A DNA stretch of 64,000 nucleotides from Nilaparvata lugens (lineage: Eukaryota; Arthropoda; Insecta; Hemiptera; Delphacidae). Position numbers and translations under genes: made by a program. This document shows, in pieces, positions 13,001 through 23,000 of this stretch (position 1 is its first letter; the number at the start of each line of letters is the position of its first letter). The stretch is from the NCBI RefSeq assembly GCF_014356525.2, contig NC_052505.1, positions 25,131,432-25,195,431 of the forward strand, in the 5' to 3' direction. A model generated the notes under the pieces. The model searched no databases. It worked only from the letters and a program-made list of their open reading frames with translations, and was not told the origin of the DNA.

Positions 13001-16000
13001 GTAAGGTTATTTTCAATTTATTTAATTGTATTATTCACAGTGGAAACGTGTCAGAGGATCCACTTATTCCGTTCTTTATATGTGATAGATCAAATAAAGA
13101 GATTACAAAGTGAAGAAAATCTATATAAATAAAAATTGAGCTCCAAATTTTGACGTTCAATAACTTTTTTATGTGTGCACCGAATTTGATGATTTTTTTA
13201 GTTGCGTTCGTTATGTTCAGGACAAGGTTTATGGCCTATCAAATTTATAATCCGACTTCAGGACTCTTTCCTACGGTCCTTCAAAGTTCACATGTAATCC
13301 TTATGGGAGGAGATTTGTGAGCTGGTCACACACAGAAATAGAAATCAGCTGTTATAATCATTGCGTCATCCAACAGCCGTTGATAAATAGTAGACAAGAG
13401 TGTGCTGCTCCATAACCACCCATGTATTTTATTCTAAACGCCCCGACTAAAAACAAAATGACTGTTCTGTGTGTAACCATCCAGCAGTGCGGCATCAGGT
13501 TAAAGACATTGCTTTGTTTCGAATAATAAATTGTGATGTTTAGAATTAATTGATTTTTAGTAAATAATTTATTATGGAGTTGAATAATTATCTATATGAA
13601 TGAAATCTATTAAAATCTCCCGAAGCCAGTTACTTATTCAAATATCAGTTACTCATTCAGTTACATTTATATTAGTTACAGTTATTACATATTTTAGTTA
13701 TTAGTCACATACCTATATTCAGTCACTTATTCAGACTTATTATTAATCGATATTTTTTAATACTTAATTTACCGAGGATGGTTATAGGCCCATTTTCAAT
13801 TCTTAAAGATTTCAGTATGTCAAGTTTTTATTTGCACCCTTGCGGAGCACGAGTTACCTGCAAGTTTTTAATAAAAGTTGGTATTTGAAGTTATTACTGA
13901 TAAAAATAATCAATTTTCTACCATTGATTTCTATCGAAACCCTCGATTCTCCAATTATAATTCCGACATTAGGGTTCATCGTCACTCACCAATTATTTAA
14001 AAATTTTGTGAAGCAATTAATTTTCCAGATATTTTCCAAGGTCACGAATTAGATTTTTTCATAAGAGTTTTAAATCACCTGCATGTTTTGAGTAAGTGAA
14101 CGGAGTGAACGGGGGAGCACATGTGATTTATGCAAAAAGATAGCATAGCTTAAACTACACGTCGATGAATGATATGCGTGATCAATTAATTTGTCAGTTA
14201 TGATTCTATCGTACACGCACATGGAAGAGTATACTGAACTGATTATTTGGTCAATAAAAAACAATAGGATGGTCTGGATTTGAGAATTGTTAGTATGGGT
14301 TATAGATTTTGAGGTGTGCATCCAGCTAAAGTTTGTCATGAGATGCATCAACTATTTGGCGGTACGAAGTTCGCCGGGCCAGCTAGTAGTTACATAAAAT
14401 CTCCACGATCTTGTATTGCAGAGTTACACTCCGGTGTGATTTTGTTCCTAGCTCACTTGAGAACACTTATTTATTGACTAAATTAGAATAAATAGATTAA
14501 ATCAGGCAAAATTTTCCCTACACCCAGACTTGTTGCCTTTGTGGAAAATATTTACTATGCATATTTTGTCTCTCCTGCTGTATTTACTTATTTTGTGAAT
14601 AAAGATTATTTGATTTGAAAATGTATCAATACAAGGAAAATGGCAAATGTATATTATGGGAAAACATGCAATTGCTCATGAATATGAACCAGCATAGTAC
14701 GGATAGCAATCAATGTTAATGCAAATTGAGAGCGTACATGCTACTTTTCTTGTACAATAGCTACAACATTCAAATATTGCATGATATTATTTAATACAGA
14801 TGTTCCATTTTAAATCTTAGTATATGAATTCAAAATTATTTTGACACTAAAGAATGCGTAATTAGCCAAAGCCGGGTCTTGGAAAAAGAATAGAAGGGTA
14901 CTAGTAAGTTATTTCAATAAAAAAAACTATCAAGTAGTACTATAAAACAAATTAATCAATAAAATAACAACTGAATTTGTATGAGTATAATAATGAGCAT
15001 AGGAACACTGTGTTTAATTTGAGCATATAAAATCCGATTTCATTAAAAAATCTGTCACAAGTAATCATTATAAATTGCATCACTGATTACCGGTTGCACA
15101 AAAGCCGGTTAAATTTTAACCGTGATTGATTCCACGAGAACCAATCAGAGAAGCCGTCTTTACAAAAACGCCTTCTCTGATTGGTACTCGTAAAGTAATC
15201 ACGGTTAAAATTTAACCGGCTTTTGAGCAACCGGGTCCTACACTTTTAAATTTTCAAACAGTACTCTTGAATTAGCAAGGCAAAGAACTGATAATAATGT
15301 ACCATTTGGAACAAATATAATACCGTATATTCAATAAAATGTTATCAAATAATATAATGTAATGTCAAGTAAATATCGGTGATTAACAAAATAATAAGTC
15401 TGGGTTAAAGTTCAGCATAAGATAGCAGCTTGTCTTGCATCTTTTGTTGTAAAACTGTTTAAATATTGTACCGTGATAAAACATGTTTAACTATGATTAC
15501 AAATTAATAGTTTTGATACATAATACAGCAACACTGTTTGAATAGTTATTGTATTAAAAGTTCAAAATAGAATCTAAATATAGTTATAGTGAGATTCACT
15601 TCAAACTGTCAGCATTAGTGTTATGGTTATAATGAATTCTGACAGCAAGAAGAGTCTCACTACAGGGTATCACATTGATTAAAATATGATAATTACTGGA
15701 GTCAATTTTTATGAATTAACTCTTCAACATCAAGAATCAACTCTTTTATATGAATAGAGCAGAATGTTAATCAATTAAATCTATAGAATTCACATTGTTA
15801 GCATTACATATGCAGTTCAAGATGGGAAAAAGTTGTTGCACAAAAATCTAATTGAAAATAACCGTTGCTAAATGACGTCTGATTTGTTCATTGTTTCTCG
15901 TTGCATTGGCTCATAGCTAATGACAAAGTTTTACATGAGGAGATTCAATTAGATTTTCATGCGTCTTACCCTTTGTAATAACTATATTTATTTACATATT

Positions 16001-17541
16001 TTATTTACAATGCAAATGACACTAATGTAAATGGCAGATAAAATAATAAGGTAGTCCTTGTGCTATTTTTCTTACAAATTTATAAGATCCCCAATAACAC
16101 CCACCATTAAATTACCTTTGTATATGAGATATTAAGCCGTTCTTATACTTTTTTCTTCCCTTTCTGCTTTGAATAGTATTGATTCAAATATGTGAATATC
16201 TTCGAAACGGTTTGAGATATCGATATGCGGTTTTTGCCATTCATTTTTTCTTGAAATTCCATATCGAAATCATGTATCGCATGACCACCTTCCTATTTAA
16301 AAACACAAGTTGCATTCAATATGGCGGACCAGATTTTTGAAGTCATAGTAAAGTAGTATTTTCAATTTTAGGATTCCCAATAACACCCACTGTGAAATTA
16401 CCTTTGTGTATGAGATATTAAGCCGTTCTCTGACTTTTCACCCACTCTGTATAGAAACCTATAGTGAGATATACTTTAAACTGTCAGTTTTCCTGATGAA
16501 TAACATTAATGCTTACCATTCGAAAGTTGATCTAATATCTAATAATAAATCTATTGAAAGTTGATACAATGGGCCGATTGAAAAAAAATGTAGAATCTAG
16601 TGACTAGCACCTAGTTATTAGTTCTAACCAAGGTACCTAGAATACATATGTATTAATCAAATTTTTGATTAGGTACATTGGCTATAGGAAAAAAGTTTCC
16701 AGCAAGTCGAAAATTTCATGTTTTCTGCTCAAAATGTCTCGACATTGACGAACATAATCATTAATTAAAAAATAACTATAGGTTGGATAAAAATGATCCA
16801 GACACCAATAGAAAGAAGATATTCTCTCCGTTAATTTGATATAAAATTATTACACATTACGACGCCCTATAATTCTGAGAGAAGTAATATTCAAAAGAAA
16901 AACAAATCTTCGCGATGTTTCCAATTTTATCATAAAAGTCAAATTTCCTTTTTATCCTTTAACCCTGAAACTTTTTTAACACTACTAGGATATCGGGGAT
17001 GGTATTCTACATCCAATTCTGACATTGAACTGGAAATTTGAGAAAGTTGCAATTTTACACGATTTGGCAACCCAGTAAATTTCTTCGGATGGAGGGCCAA
17101 GTCTCAACTTATTTTACACAGACTATAAGTACCCTTTTTAAATTGTTCAGTTACGACTAAAGTATATTTAGTCTCATGTTTCGGCTTTATCAAGACTTGA
17201 TAATGGTATTATATAGCCGAAACATGTCGTGACTAAAAAGGGTACTTAGATTTCAATATTTATTTACACAGAGTCAAACCTAAATACTATTCTGTGCCTA
17301 ATAAGTTTGTAATTCATGTTTGGCAGGTGTTTACAAGCATGTAGCAGGAAAGGCACTGGGTGGACACGCCATTCGTATCCTTGGCTGGGGAGTGGAGAAC
17401 GGAACACCCTACTGGCTGGTGGCCAACTCCTGGAACACAGACTGGGGTGACAACGGGTTCTTCAAAATCCTCAGAGGATCCGACGAGTGCGGAATTGAAT
17501 CCAGCATTTCTGCTGGTCTTCCAAAAGTCACTAAACATTGA
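4071..17541 (+). CDS. CtsB: Cathepsin B-like cysteine protease (peptidase C1A)
   Basis: Lysosomal or gut papain-family protease. Coding exons: 4071-4208, 4975-5190, 7497-7697, 11638-11782, 12890-13000 and 17327-17541; 1026 nt, 341 aa, the usual cathepsin B length. Residues 1-19 are a signal peptide, followed by a propeptide; the mature enzyme probably starts near V89 (VPTNFD). Visible features: active-site QGSCGSCW (C117), GCNGG, occluding-loop [12 protein letters not shown] (about 195-206, both His kept), [11 protein letters not shown] (H284) and NSWNTDWG (N304). The occluding loop separates cathepsin B from other C1A enzymes and supports dipeptidyl carboxypeptidase activity. The position equivalent to human Glu245 is Ser330. 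All donors are GT and all acceptors AG; the donor after exon 3 (GTTGGG) is weak. Start chosen at 4071 because the preceding acceptor excludes upstream in-frame codons. Identity is very secure; digestive versus housekeeping role cannot be told. Confidence 0.96.
5395..5626 (-). mobile_element. tRNA-derived SINE, minus strand
   Basis: Read on the minus strand, the head at about 5626 contains an A-box-like GGTCTAGTGGATTGG, then a B-box-like GGGTTCAAACCC about 35 nt later, followed by a non-tRNA body and an ATTATTAT-rich tail. This is the layout of a tRNA-derived SINE with an internal Pol III promoter. Its body (CAGCCAGAACCGACAGTTTAACG on plus, in part) is shared with the interrupted copy near 33.6-34.3 kb. 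It sits in cathepsin B intron 2. Confidence 0.7.
7044..7480. repeat. Imperfect triplicate of about 170 bp before cathepsin B exon 3
   Basis: Three related units start near 7044, 7219 and 7388 (spacing about 175 and 169 bp), each beginning TACGAATAATG-like, running through GTGTATTATTTAGCGAAG and AATAAGGTTGT, and the first two ending in a GAAACATGTTGT...GGTACC block. The third unit stops just short of the 3' splice site at 7496. Confidence 0.75.
8868..9077. repeat. Direct tandem duplication, 105-bp unit
   Basis: Copies 8868-8972 and 8973-9077 run from GAAACTTTTCAAATTAATC to the CCACGTAC region and differ at about two positions by eye. This is a recent local duplication in cathepsin B intron 3; the reading frames through it show no family similarity. 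Confidence 0.9.
9947..10018. repeat. Run of short consecutive hairpins
   Basis: Successive inverted repeats lie almost end to end: CCTGCTAAGTAGCAGG (9947-9962), ACTGCTGAGTGGCAGT (9970-9985), TTACCACTCAAGTGGTAA (9986-10003) and TTGCTGCAA (about 10010-10018). Nothing coding is present. Function unknown. Confidence 0.7.
10138..10817. mobile_element. Non-autonomous Helitron, 680 bp
   Basis: It starts TCTATATATA after an A (10137) and ends CTAG before a T (10818), matching the Helitron rule of 5'-TC, 3'-CTRR and insertion between A and T. The left part has ACTCACTCACTGACTGACTC-type repeats and a motif (CTACCGGACGAAAAACGTTC) that I recall from insect Helitrons. The right part has GC-rich complementary blocks (GGGGGCGGAGCCCCC and paired GCGAGCGAAGCGAGCC copies) as expected for the terminal hairpin. 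No Rep/helicase ORF is present. Confidence 0.8.
11060..11495 (-). pseudogene. 3' end of an RTE/craniate-type non-LTR reverse transcriptase ORF
   Basis: The minus-strand frame (open 11143-11469 and readable further upstream to about 11495) encodes the C-terminal tail of a non-LTR ORF2. It shows RIYGPVLE, then [12 protein letters not shown], then [16 protein letters not shown] and a [15 protein letters not shown] block. This order is characteristic of RTE-like retrotransposon C-termini. Endonuclease and RT domains are absent (5' truncation). It ends in a short AGT-rich 3' tail and lies in cathepsin B intron 3. Confidence 0.8.
11882..12159. repeat. TIR element (MITE), possibly nested pair
   Basis: Left end GGCCCGTATGCAGATATCGG and right end (reverse complement GGCCTATATGTACCATTTCGG) are similar. 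Both continue with TTTAA and an AAATGTCAGCTGTT block, so the TIRs are about 60 bp. A second GGCCATATGCACCAT end lies inside near 12023, suggesting two related elements or an internal rearrangement. Flanks TAA/TAT are near a three-base duplication, as in PIF/Harbinger MITEs. It sits in cathepsin B intron 4. Confidence 0.65.
13120..14386. mobile_element. Non-autonomous Helitron, about 1.27 kb
   Basis: It begins TCTATATAAATAAAAATTGA after A13119 and ends GGTACGAAGTTCGCCGG then GCCAGCTAG before T14387, so both Helitron end rules hold. The ends resemble a widespread animal Helitron family as I remember it. Part of the interior (ACCGAGGATGGTTATAGGCC, about 13771) is shared with the Helitron fragment at 42.9-43.1 kb. 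No Rep/helicase coding was seen. It occupies part of cathepsin B intron 5. Confidence 0.75.
15090..15234. repeat. MITE with CCGGTTGCACAAAAGCCGG ends
   Basis: The ends CCGGTTGCACAAAAGCCGG and CCGGCTTTTGAGCAACCGG are inverted, followed inside by GTTAAATTTTAACCGTGAT and further complementary ACCAATCAGAGAAG/CTTCTCTGATTGGT blocks, so almost the whole 145 bp folds back. A sister copy is at 19851-19986. Confidence 0.85.
16072..16440. repeat. Dispersed repeat with an internal direct duplication
   Basis: The block CCCCAATAACACCCACC...AAATTACCTTTGT...GAGATATTAAGCCGTTCT appears twice, at about 16088-16146 and 16375-16432, around a middle part related to 3263-3545. Class unknown; it lies in cathepsin B intron 5. 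Confidence 0.65.
17127..17250. repeat. Short foldback with AAGTACCCTTTTT ends
   Basis: AAGTACCCTTTTTAAATTG with GTTACGACTA on the left pairs with GTCGTGACTAAAAAGGGTAC on the right. An inner pair is CATGTTTCGGCTTTAT against TATATAGCCGAAACATG. Related GGTACCCTTTTT/GAAACATG repeats occur near 7.1-7.4 kb and 38.1-38.4 kb. It ends about 75 bp before cathepsin B's last exon. Confidence 0.7.
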
Positions 17542-17849
17542 GTAAAAAACGACAAGAATAATTTCGAACATTTGCTCAAACGAGAGAAACAAAATATTTT
17601 TAGATTATCTGGTAACTTTTTGGTAACTCCGTATCTTTTTAGACACAGAGGATTCCAGAACTGTTCTGTAATGGACAGATTCATTTCAAACTGTCATTGA
17701 AGGAAGCATTCATGTCATTAATCAGAAATGCTGCCACTTTGAAGTGTATCTCACTCTTGTCTTGTTACTATTGTGTGTAATTTTATACCAACTGTAGACT
17801 TTTAGTTTGTGGTCTGAATATTATTTTGTTTTCAACAATCAATCTCAGT

Positions 17850-17860
17850 AATAAAATAAA
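17850..17860 (+). terminator. Poly(A) signal of cathepsin B
   Basis: Two overlapping AATAAA hexamers (17850-17855 and 17855-17860) lie about 310 nt downstream of the stop codon, followed by a T-rich stretch (ATTATTTTTGTTTC), as expected for 3' end formation. Confidence 0.7.
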
Positions 17861-17980
17861 ATGATCTTGATATTATTTTTGTTTCAAGATTTATTTCATT
17901 CATGTTTATTCTTCCCACTTTATTCAACCTATCTACTCCTATCAAAAAATGTAAGAGTAATAACATTACAATCGCATTTA

Positions 17981-18262
17981 AGTATAACTAAACTGTGAAA
18001 AACACTCACATTCTTTGGTGTGGCGACGACCGTTTCGTGCTGGTGCTGCACATTTTTAAGCCTAACAGAAACTGAAGTATTTAATATTATGAGGGTGAGA
18101 TTTGGTTAGAGTGGGGGTGGAGGTAACACTCTAACCAAATCTCACCCTCATAACCTTAAATACTTCAGTTTCTGTCGGGCTTGAGAATGTGCAACACCAG
18201 CACGAAACGGTCGTTTCATTCGCCACACCAAAGAATGTGTTTTTTCACAGTTTAGTTATACT
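17981..18262. repeat. Long foldback element with about 134-bp arms
   Basis: The sequence from AGTATAACTAAACTGTGAAA to GGTTAGAGTG is repeated in inverted form after a short GGGGTGGAGGTAA-like loop, ending TTTAGTTATACT. The arms differ by a few substitutions and small indels. A transcript through it would form a long hairpin. It begins about 120 bp after the cathepsin B poly(A) signals, between the two convergent genes. Confidence 0.9.
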
Positions 18263-18512
18263 GAAATACAATAGTAAAAATAATAATAGTGAAAACAAGA
18301 TGGATAACCAACAACGAGTAATAAAATTACTAAAACTTGGAATAGAAGTAAAAGTTTTTACATTTTTATACTTCTTACTTATGCATTTTTAAAAATAAAA
18401 TATTATCCAGATAACCATCAAGAACTAACAGATTGTGGTCATAATTTAGAAAAATAACTTGTCTCAATCACTTATTTATAGAAAAAAAGAAACTAGTTTC
18501 GATGCTATACCA

Positions 18513-18731
18513 TATAGTGCGGTCCACGTTATAATGGCAGTGGATAAAGATAGAAGAATAGCGATGCCGATTCTCTGCATTAATTAATTATATTTCTACA
18601 CTGTCAAAAACATAATTGGCATCGTTGTGGACCTAGAAAAGGATAGTAACACCGGCTTTGTCGAATAATAGACAAGGATAGCGAAACCTAAGTTGATCAA
18701 ATACTGTCATTATAACGTGGACCTCACTATA
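18513..18731. repeat. MITE of the TATAGTGAGGTCC family
   Basis: The ends TATAGTGCGGTCCACGTTAT and the inverse of TATAGTGAGGTCCACGTTAT flank a 219-bp non-coding body with ATAATGGCAGT next to the termini. A very similar 218-bp copy is at 41977-42194; other members are at 20.6-21.4 and 23.1-23.5 kb. TA-type flanks and this TIR style suggest a Tc1/mariner-derived MITE. Confidence 0.85.
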
Positions 18732-18840
18732 GCCAATCTATTGTAAAGAAAGCATCAAAATATATATTCTATATTTATAATTTATATGAACTTCATGATT
18801 GGTTTTCTAGTATATGAACTAGAAAGTACTAGTAATAACT

Positions 18841-19052
18841 AGTATAAAGCTGCTTATTAACAAAAGTTGTTTATCAACAAAATGTTAACAACTTAATCTT
18901 CATAGATTGTATTAGATTGAACATAACTTTATCATACACATCATGATGAACATAAATGTGTTTGTCAAGTTCCGTTCAATCTAATAGAATCTATAAAGAT
19001 TAAGTTATTAACATTTTGTTAATAACTTTGGTATAAACGCAGCTTTAGTACT
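18841..19052. repeat. Foldback element between the convergent genes
   Basis: The left arm (AGTATAAAGCTGC, AATGTTAACAACTTAATCTT, ATTAGATTGA) is matched in inverse order on the right (TCAATCTAATAGAATC, AGATTAAGTTATTAACATT, GCAGCTTTAGTACT). Arms are about 80-90 bp around an AT-rich loop. No coding. Confidence 0.8.
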
Positions 19053-19512
19053 AGAAATAACTTATCAACTTGAAATTTTATAATGGTGTAACAACTGAAA
19101 CTAGTTTCTCGCATTTTCTATTAATATGATTGAGACAATTCAATTACCCTGGCTCATCATGAATATCTATCAAATTATCACCTTCACTGCTAGAATGAAA
19201 GTAAGGTCTGAATATTTTCTTCATAAAATAGTAAATATTGAGCTTAATTTTCCAAGTATTCCCTTAATAATGTTGAGAATGGAGACTTGTCTCGAAACAC
19301 GTCCGGACTTGACAAGTAAGTTGTAAAAGTGAAAAAGTGACTAATACGATTTGTCACATACCAAAGGTTCAAGTTAAGATGAAACGCAAATTTAAGTAAA
19401 TCAAATTTACTAATATTTCTCAAAATCTCAAAATTCTATTTCATATTAAATGAAAGATACATAAAAGAAAATTTAGGAAAAAATTGATAATATTTCAGTG
19501 ATCATAAAATAA

Positions 19513-19522
19513 TTTATTTATT
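19513..19522 (-). terminator. Candidate poly(A) signal of IFT88
   Basis: TTTATT on the plus strand (AATAAA on minus) occurs twice, overlapping, about 510 nt downstream of the IFT88 stop. The intervening sequence contains a MITE that would be part of the 3' UTR if this signal is used. Other AT-rich signals nearby cannot be excluded. Confidence 0.35.
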
Positions 19523-19590
19523 CAATTATTTCATAAAAGGCACCATAAATTATCCAACCAAGGCACCAATTATCCAATAAAGAGTATTAT

Positions 19591-19650
19591 TGATAACAAT
19601 CGATAACAATCGATATCAATTGATAACAATTGATAATAATGATTAACAAT
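19591..19650. repeat. Six-copy decamer array (TGATAACAAT)
   Basis: Six consecutive 10-bp units follow the consensus (T/C)GATAACAAT with few changes and an exact 10-bp period. It is a microsatellite-like array with one repeat per helical turn, in the likely downstream region of IFT88. Confidence 0.85.
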
Positions 19651-19850
19651 CATTTATTATTCAATCGATAAGTAAGTATTTGGTTATATATTGTACGGAA
19701 CAAATCGTTATTAAAAACAATAGACTAGACCTAGAGTAATGAGATCAAACAACAATAATTAAAGCTGGATAATTGTGCTACAATAAGAATAATTCATCAT
19801 TATAGTGATAGTGCGTTTGAATCGATGAATTGCCTTTGAAAGTCTTTGGC

Positions 19851-19986
19851 CCGGTTGCACAAAAGCCGGTTAAATTTTAACCGTGGTTAATTTCACGAGA
19901 ACCAATCAGAGAAGGCCTTTTTGATAAGACGTCTTCTCTGATTAGTTCTCGTGGAATTAAATTTTAACTGGCTTTTGTGCAACCGG
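19851..19986. repeat. MITE in or next to the IFT88 3' UTR
   Basis: Sister of the element at 15090-15234: it starts CCGGTTGCACAAAAGCCGG and ends with the inverse GGCTTTTGTGCAACCGG, with internal AACCAATCAGAGAAGG/CTTCTCTGATTAGTT complementarity. It begins 45 bp past the IFT88 stop, so it probably lies inside the 3' UTR. Confidence 0.85.
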
Positions 19987-20030
19987 CACAATGCAATATT
20001 GACTTTCAATATAAACAATTTTACAAAATC

Positions 20031-23000
20031 TTATTCAGGTAGCAGATCGTCTCCAATTTCTTCATCAGCAAATTCATCATCGAAATTTCGCCGGGAGCCT
20101 GCAGCTGTTCGAGGTCTTTCCAACGGTCCCAGAGGATCACTGTAGCTTGCATCTATACAAACAAACATTTCTAAATTGAATATTTCTTAAAAGTCTCCTT
20201 AATTGCTATTTCATGTGGAGGAGCATCCGATAGTGGGATTCTCATTATGAAGTCAGTGAACATGATGGTATTGCCAATTCTCATATTTCCAACGCCTTCT
20301 ACTGTATAGCAGATAGAATGATTCAAGTTATCCCATTATATCTGTTTCAATATCAATTGTTAATTCTTGTAAATAATATATTAAATATCATCAATAATTA
20401 AATTCTTCTCTGCTCTATTAGAGGTTAAAATTATTTTTGTATCATTATAATTTGTAATTTCCAGTGGTTTATTTATTGTTATCAGTTGTTCATTTTATGT
20501 TAGAAGTTGCTGTCAAACGGCGGTTTCTTGTTCAAAGCCTCTTGTTGATTATACCTTTCAAGTATACACGTTCATCATGCATGTCCTATCGTTAGAGGGC
20601 AAAAATATAGAATAACAGAAGTATAATATACTTGATTGATTAGCAATGGTATTGCTATCCTTGTCTATCATTCAACAAAGCGGACAGCGCTATCTCTTTC
20701 TTGCTTTGCTCTGTTGCCAGATCGTCTTTTAACAATGTAGAATTATTAATTATTATTATTATTTTATCTTTATCATGAAATCATTGAAAAATATAATTTC
20801 TTGCTTGATAAAATATAATTTATTACTTTAAACGAGAATGAAATGTTAATATTACATTAATAAACCTGTATCAGCTACCGTCTATAGAAGGCATTGACAA
20901 GACAGAGGATCGGCAACGTTGTTATCCTATATTTCTCCACTGCCATTATAACGTGGACCTCACTATAGTAACCTATATCCTATGTTACCTATAACCTATT
21001 ACCTAGTAACTATGTTATCCTATCTTTCTCCACTGCCATTATAACGTGGACTATAGTAACCTATATTGAGGTCCACGTTATAATGGCAGTGAAGAGGAAG
21101 ATAGGAGAAAAACGTTACCGATCCTCTGTCTTGTCAATGCCTTCTATAGACGATAGCTGATACAGGTTTATTGATGTAATATTAACAGTTCATTCTCGTT
21201 TAAAATAATCAGTTATATTTTATCAAGCAAGAAATTATATTTTTCAATGATTTCATAATGAAGATTCAATAATTTATTGATTAATTATTAATTCTACATG
21301 GTTTAAAGTCAATCTGGCAACAGAGCAAAGCGGGAAAGAGATAGTGCTATCCGCTGTGTTGAATGATAGACAAGGATAGCAATACCATTGCCAACCAAAC
21401 ACTGGATCTCACTATAGCAGTGGTTACTGACCAATATCCCTCAATTGTTGGCTGAACGGATCACCTGACGACTCGATCAACTGCATCTTGGCGATGCGCT
21501 GCGAACTGATGCTATCTCTGATGCTGTCCCTGGTTGGCGGAGGCAGTGAGCTCTGGCTCCCCGATCCACCCCGAGTGGGGGGCAAGGGGGAATCGGCCGA
21601 AGGACTCAGCCCCCCCCTCGACGAACGGCCGCTGCTTCTCCTCGATCCTAAACATTACACGCAAACATAAAAGTAACTGCACAAAATTAATAAAATTAAA
21701 ATGATTGAATAATTAAAATTGATCAAACTTGAGAATTTGTGCATGTGAAAGGTTTTACCATTTTATAATTAATAAAGTTTGTAGAGTGGATATTGATGTT
21801 GTGGAAATTTTCCATAATTTAAGAGACTTGAGATTTTGTTAATATTCCAATTTATTTCAATAAAAAATATTATTTTGCAGGAGCATGCTTTCGTGTGTGC
21901 TCACACATCATCAACTGTAAGTTAATTTTATAATTGGTTCTATTTTATGGTAACAAAACGGAAACAATTAAAAAATTGATCAGGAGCTCATGAATCAAGT
22001 TAAACACTGATTCATGAATCATGAATTCAAGTCTGAATCAAGTTAAACACATTTTCTATATTCTCTATTATCTTCTGTAGATATCAATCAATCGATGGAT
22101 AATTATTGATATGTTCAATAGAATCTACAGATTTAATATGATAAAAAGATGCCAAGTTGGTGGGACGGGGGTGGGCGGAAGTCCATGTAAATTGCGCATG
22201 CCTAACTGATGAATTCCTGATTAAAAACTTACGGCTTGTAGGCTTGTTTGATTCTAGCTGAATACAATTCAGCTGGTTGACTAATTCTAATGCTAGGCAT
22301 AGTAGCGTATTGATGCTGTAAATCGAAGGGGTAAATCGGTCCAGGGATCAAGTTGTGAGCTCGTGACTGTATCTCTTACATTTTTGTTTTTTGTATTTAA
22401 TTTCTATTGAAATTCTGGTAACCAGAGATAAAGTGATACAGATCATGTGAGAGATTGTCTGGTTATGTATCTTTGTAATGTACACAGATTATCATTAATA
22501 CGATAAATTTGTATTGTTTCTCACAAGGAAAATCTTAATACGATAATTGAAACCATTTTGAGAATATATTATGAACATGTTTTGTAAATAATTGTTGTAA
22601 CATTATAATCCATTGAAGTACTGAACTATATTACATATACTAAATCTACTGAAGATCGATAGGAGGTGAAATCTAAATAGAGATAGAATAAATTATAGAA
22701 GATTTTGCTAGTTTATATAAAATCTAATTTGAATATACTGTAACACTTATTTAGCTGATAATAACATAAGCATTTGGAAGGAAAGTTGAAGAGAACTGAC
22801 CTGATCTGCTGCTGCCAATGCGTTCCCTCAGCTCTTTCGACTTTTCAGCCTTTTTCAATTCCATTGCATACCCGGAGGCTTCCTTCAAGCCAAGATCACT
22901 GCACATTCGCACCAATAGCTTCAGACCTGAACAAGAGTGCCACAAAGTATAAGTGCCTCAAAGTAAGTAAAATAATGTATTATAAATACCATTGATAAAA

